Shown here in pieces: positions 61,659 through 64,000 of a stretch of 64,000 nucleotides of DNA (positions are counted from its first letter, which is position 1; every line of letters begins with the position of its first letter). Both the position numbers and the translations under genes were made by a program. Source of the DNA: CAWHQZ01 sp963831645 (GTDB lineage Bacteria; Pseudomonadota; Alphaproteobacteria; Rhizobiales; Aestuariivirgaceae); assembly GCA_963831645.1 (NCBI GenBank), contig CAWHQZ010000028.1, forward strand, positions 434,001 through 498,000. Direction: 5' to 3'. Below the pieces are notes generated by a model. That model searched no databases. It worked only from the letters and a program-made list of their open reading frames with translations, and was not told the origin of the DNA.

Positions 61659-63331
61659 CCCTCGAGCGCCAGCGCATCGAGCTGGGCACGACGAACGTTC
61701 CGGCGCGTCCGCCCGAATGGATTACGCACGAAAGTGTTCCTCCTGCCTGGAGCGCCGTGCCGCAACAAACGGTGATCGAGATCGTGCACAAAGGCTGCCT
61801 CGAGGACCCCTACCGCCCGGTCCTGATCGTCGAGGACGGGCTTACCATCACGCGGCGCGAGTTTCTTGATCGCTGTCAGCGTCTTGCCGGTTACCTGAAG
61901 GATAAGATCAGGACGGGCGACCGGGTCGTCGTCATGCTCGATAACCGGGTGGAGTTCATGATCGCTCTGTTCGGCATCATCGCCTGCCGCGGCATCCTCG
62001 TCTCCATCGCACCGACGGCCCAGCAGTTTGATGCCGGCCACATCATGAAGGATGCAAAGCCGGTCGCGGCCATCTGCGGGAGTGCGCAGGAGCCGATCAT
62101 TAGGGCGGCACGCGCCGGAGCCGGGTCCCTGGAACACATCATGGTCGTCGACGGCGCGGAGCCCGGCGGACTTGAAGCCTACGAACGGGCGGCCGAACCG
62201 CTCGACTTCGGCAAGGTGAGCTGCCAGCGCGAAGATATCATCACCGTCTACTACACCTCCGGCACGACCGGTCCGCCGAAGGGCTGCATGCTTCAGCATG
62301 GCTGGTGGCTCAGGGTCATTGATCTCGACATGCGGATGTTCCGCCGCGGCTGGCAGGACCGCCAGCTGTGCTGCCTGCCGTTCTACTATGCCGATCCCGC
62401 CATCCAGCTTCTCACGTCCCTGGCATCACGGGGCACCATGATCGCCATGCGGCGGTTTTCGGTCTCGCGCTTCTGGGACGTGGTAAAGAACTACGACGCG
62501 ACCGAAATTCTCTCGATCGCATCGATCCCCGCTCTTTTGATGAAAGGCGAACCGGGTCCGAGCGAGCGGGACCATCGGATCCGGCTTGCCATTCATGCCG
62601 GGTTGCCGAAGGAACTGCACGCCGAGATGATCAGGCGCTTCGGCTTCCACTGGCACAACCAGTACGGCAGCACGGAAGGAGGAGTGATGAGCCGCGTGCC
62701 TCACCATCTGGCCGACGAGCTGGTCGGCACGGGAACCATGGGCGTCGAGCCGCCCGGCGTCACCATCCGCATCGTTGACGACGAGGACAGGGACGTGCCC
62801 GTGGGCCACGCCGGCGAGGCGATTATCGGCGGGCCCGACCTCTATGCGGGGTATCTCGACCGTCCCGAGGTGACGGCGGCGGCGAACCGTGGAGGCTGGT
62901 ACCACTCGGGCGATGTGGTGCGGCGTGATGAACGCGGCCTGCTTTACTTCGTCGGCCGCAGGAAAGAGATCATTCGCCGGTCGGGCGAGAACATCTCGGC
63001 GGCGGAGGTCGAGGCCGTGCTGCGCTCGCATTCGCAGATCCTCGAGGCAGCCGTGATTCCGGTCCCGGACGACCTCCGCGGCGAGGAGGTGAAGGCCTAT
63101 ATCCAGCTCAACAAGGGCGAGACGCCGCAAACGCTCCCTCCGCAAGACATCATCGAGTTCTGCAGGGCAAATCTCGCCGCCTTCAAGGTGCCTCGGTTTA
63201 TCGAATACCGGATGACCGATTTCGAGCGCACTCCCTCCATGCGGGTCCACAAGCAGTCCCTGTTGAAAGAGAAGGCCGACCTTCGGATCGGCTGCTGGGA
63301 CCGCGAAACCGGACAAGTCGTCGGCTCATGA
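61655..63331 (+). CDS. Acyl-CoA synthetase (ANL superfamily)
   Basis: The 558-residue enzyme has the P-loop YYTSGTTGPPKGCM, the A5-like QYGSTEGGVM, GWYHSGDVVRRDERG with the hinge region FVGRRKEIIRRSGENIS and a C-terminal domain ending before the catalytic Lys region (RTPSMRVHKQSLLK). It activates a carboxylic acid as CoA thioester through an adenylate. Start and stop overlap its neighbours, so it is coupled with MaoC and the amidohydrolase. Confidence 0.9.
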   Translation: MTLERQRIELGTTNVPARPPEWITHESVPPAWSAVPQQTVIEIVHKGCLEDPYRPVLIVEDGLTITRREFLDRCQRLAGYLKDKIRTGDRVVVMLDNRVEFMIALFGIIACRGILVSIAPTAQQFDAGHIMKDAKPVAAICGSAQEPIIRAARAGAGSLEHIMVVDGAEPGGLEAYERAAEPLDFGKVSCQREDIITVYYTSGTTGPPKGCMLQHGWWLRVIDLDMRMFRRGWQDRQLCCLPFYYADPAIQLLTSLASRGTMIAMRRFSVSRFWDVVKNYDATEILSIASIPALLMKGEPGPSERDHRIRLAIHAGLPKELHAEMIRRFGFHWHNQYGSTEGGVMSRVPHHLADELVGTGTMGVEPPGVTIRIVDDEDRDVPVGHAGEAIIGGPDLYAGYLDRPEVTAAANRGGWYHSGDVVRRDERGLLYFVGRRKEIIRRSGENISAAEVEAVLRSHSQILEAAVIPVPDDLRGEEVKAYIQLNKGETPQTLPPQDIIEFCRANLAAFKVPRFIEYRMTDFERTPSMRVHKQSLLKEKADLRIGCWDRETGQVVGS

Positions 63332-64000
63332 CCGCGTCGGGGCATCGCGCGCCCTCGGTCTGCGACCTTCTTGTTGTGAATGGCTATGTGCTGACGATGG
63401 ACGCTCGACGCACTGTCTATGCCGACGGCGCGATCGCAATCACGGGCAAACGCATCGCAGCGGTCGGCCCGACCCGCACCATCGAAAGCGCGTTTCGTTC
63501 ACCGCGGCGCATCAACGCGGCCGGCAACGTCGTTCATCCGGGATTCGTCGATGGTCACTATCATGCCGGCCTTCATCTGAGTCGTGGATCGATCACCGAC
63601 GATCCGAACCCGTCGGAAGAGGAGGGTGGCTCCGGCCCCGGAGTGTTCACGCGCTGGATCAACGCGCTCTCTGACGAGGACGAATACGCCAGCGGCCTCG
63701 CCGCCGCGGTCGAGCTCGTCAAGAACGGATTTACCGGTTTCGTGGAGGCTGCGACGGCGTTTTCGCCCGATTCGGTTGCCGAGGCCGTGGAGGCGGTAGG
63801 GATACGCTGTTCAGTGACCGATTGCATGCTGTGGGACATCGTCGGCGGTGAACCGATGGCGGCTGATATTCCGCGCGCGCCCTGCGATCCGCTGCGGGCT
63901 CGCCGGGAGCTTGGCGGACAGCTCGGAAGAAACCGCTCCGATGCGCTGGTGCGGGGACACGTTGCGCTCTATGGTCTCGGCAGCGCCAGCATCGAATTGA
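63328..64000 (+). CDS. Amidohydrolase, cut by the right window edge
   Basis: The ATG overlaps the stop of the ligase gene. The visible 224 residues hold the amidohydrolase start (LLVVNGYVLTMDARRTVYAD, GKRIAAVGPT) and the metal-binding HPGFVDGHYHAGLHLSRG with H-x-H. The frame stays open to base 64000. It belongs to the cytosine deaminase/chlorohydrolase-like group; the remainder is outside the window. It probably hydrolyses or deaminates the substrate whose carbon skeleton the operon degrades. Confidence 0.85.
   Translation, partial: MTASGHRAPSVCDLLVVNGYVLTMDARRTVYADGAIAITGKRIAAVGPTRTIESAFRSPRRINAAGNVVHPGFVDGHYHAGLHLSRGSITDDPNPSEEEGGSGPGVFTRWINALSDEDEYASGLAAAVELVKNGFTGFVEAATAFSPDSVAEAVEAVGIRCSVTDCMLWDIVGGEPMAADIPRAPCDPLRARRELGGQLGRNRSDALVRGHVALYGLGSASIEL

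Overview
The window looks like high-GC alphaproteobacterial chromosome, most probably from the order Hyphomicrobiales; the genus cannot be fixed from sequence alone. The clues are FixJ-type regulators, split LigC/LigD-polymerase NHEJ genes, a bdhA next to a DUF3734 patatin, DUF937 proteins, and two alphaproteobacterial tRNA-Arg genes used as integration sites.

Bases 1-6234 are a graveyard of mobile and possibly defensive genes: two fused serine-recombinase remnants, a broken Schlafen/AlbA_2 gene, a complete-looking IS630 element (2303-3351) beside a second, decayed IS630 transposase, an FRG-domain gene split over three frames, and one intact HEPN-motif protein. Bases 6235-17168 form an island in the 3' end of tRNA-Arg(TCG), bounded by a perfect 49-bp direct repeat. 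It carries a tyrosine integrase (now frameshifted), an AlpA-like HTH protein, a primase-helicase followed by iteron-like repeats and a strong hairpin, an HK97-type capsid gene (frameshifted), a P27-type small terminase and small unknowns, but no large terminase, portal or tail genes. It also carries an Mrr type IV restriction operon. This layout resembles a capsid-encoding phage satellite, or a strongly reduced prophage, with a defence cargo.

From 17.2 to 51 kb the content is mostly chromosomal. It includes a cupin protein, a large RecB-like nuclease/RNase H-fold/SF1 helicase fusion, an AGE-family sugar epimerase, an M24 peptidase fused tail-to-tail with a truncated SARP-type regulator, and an EamA transporter. 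Next comes a stress-flavoured block: DUF937 proteins, META-domain proteins, FixJ-like regulators, a broken histidine kinase, a CarH-like B12-dependent regulator with a palindromic operator candidate, an L,D-transpeptidase with a VERK pentapeptide minisatellite, LigC and LigD polymerase. It is followed by metabolic genes: aldehyde dehydrogenase, SDRs, an FAD disulfide oxidoreductase, a patatin/bdhA pair, an MFS transporter, tandem peroxiredoxin-like proteins and a LysR regulator.

Bases 51-58 kb are a second accessory zone with four toxin-antitoxin modules (two DUF1778/GNAT, one AbrB/PIN, one DUF433/DUF5615), DUF1801 proteins, VOC proteins, a small P-loop kinase and a CcbP-like protein. Its last part lies against tRNA-Arg(ACG) and contains three related repeats built on the tRNA 3' end. 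From 58 kb to the right edge there is a P1-family peptidase, a GNAT acetyltransferase, and a tightly coupled operon (SDR, MaoC hydratase, acyl-CoA ligase, amidohydrolase) that probably processes a CoA-activated acid.

An unusual number of otherwise conserved genes carry single frameshifts. Some of this is real decay in mobile DNA. In the backbone genes, sequencing or assembly indels are an equally good explanation and should be excluded first.
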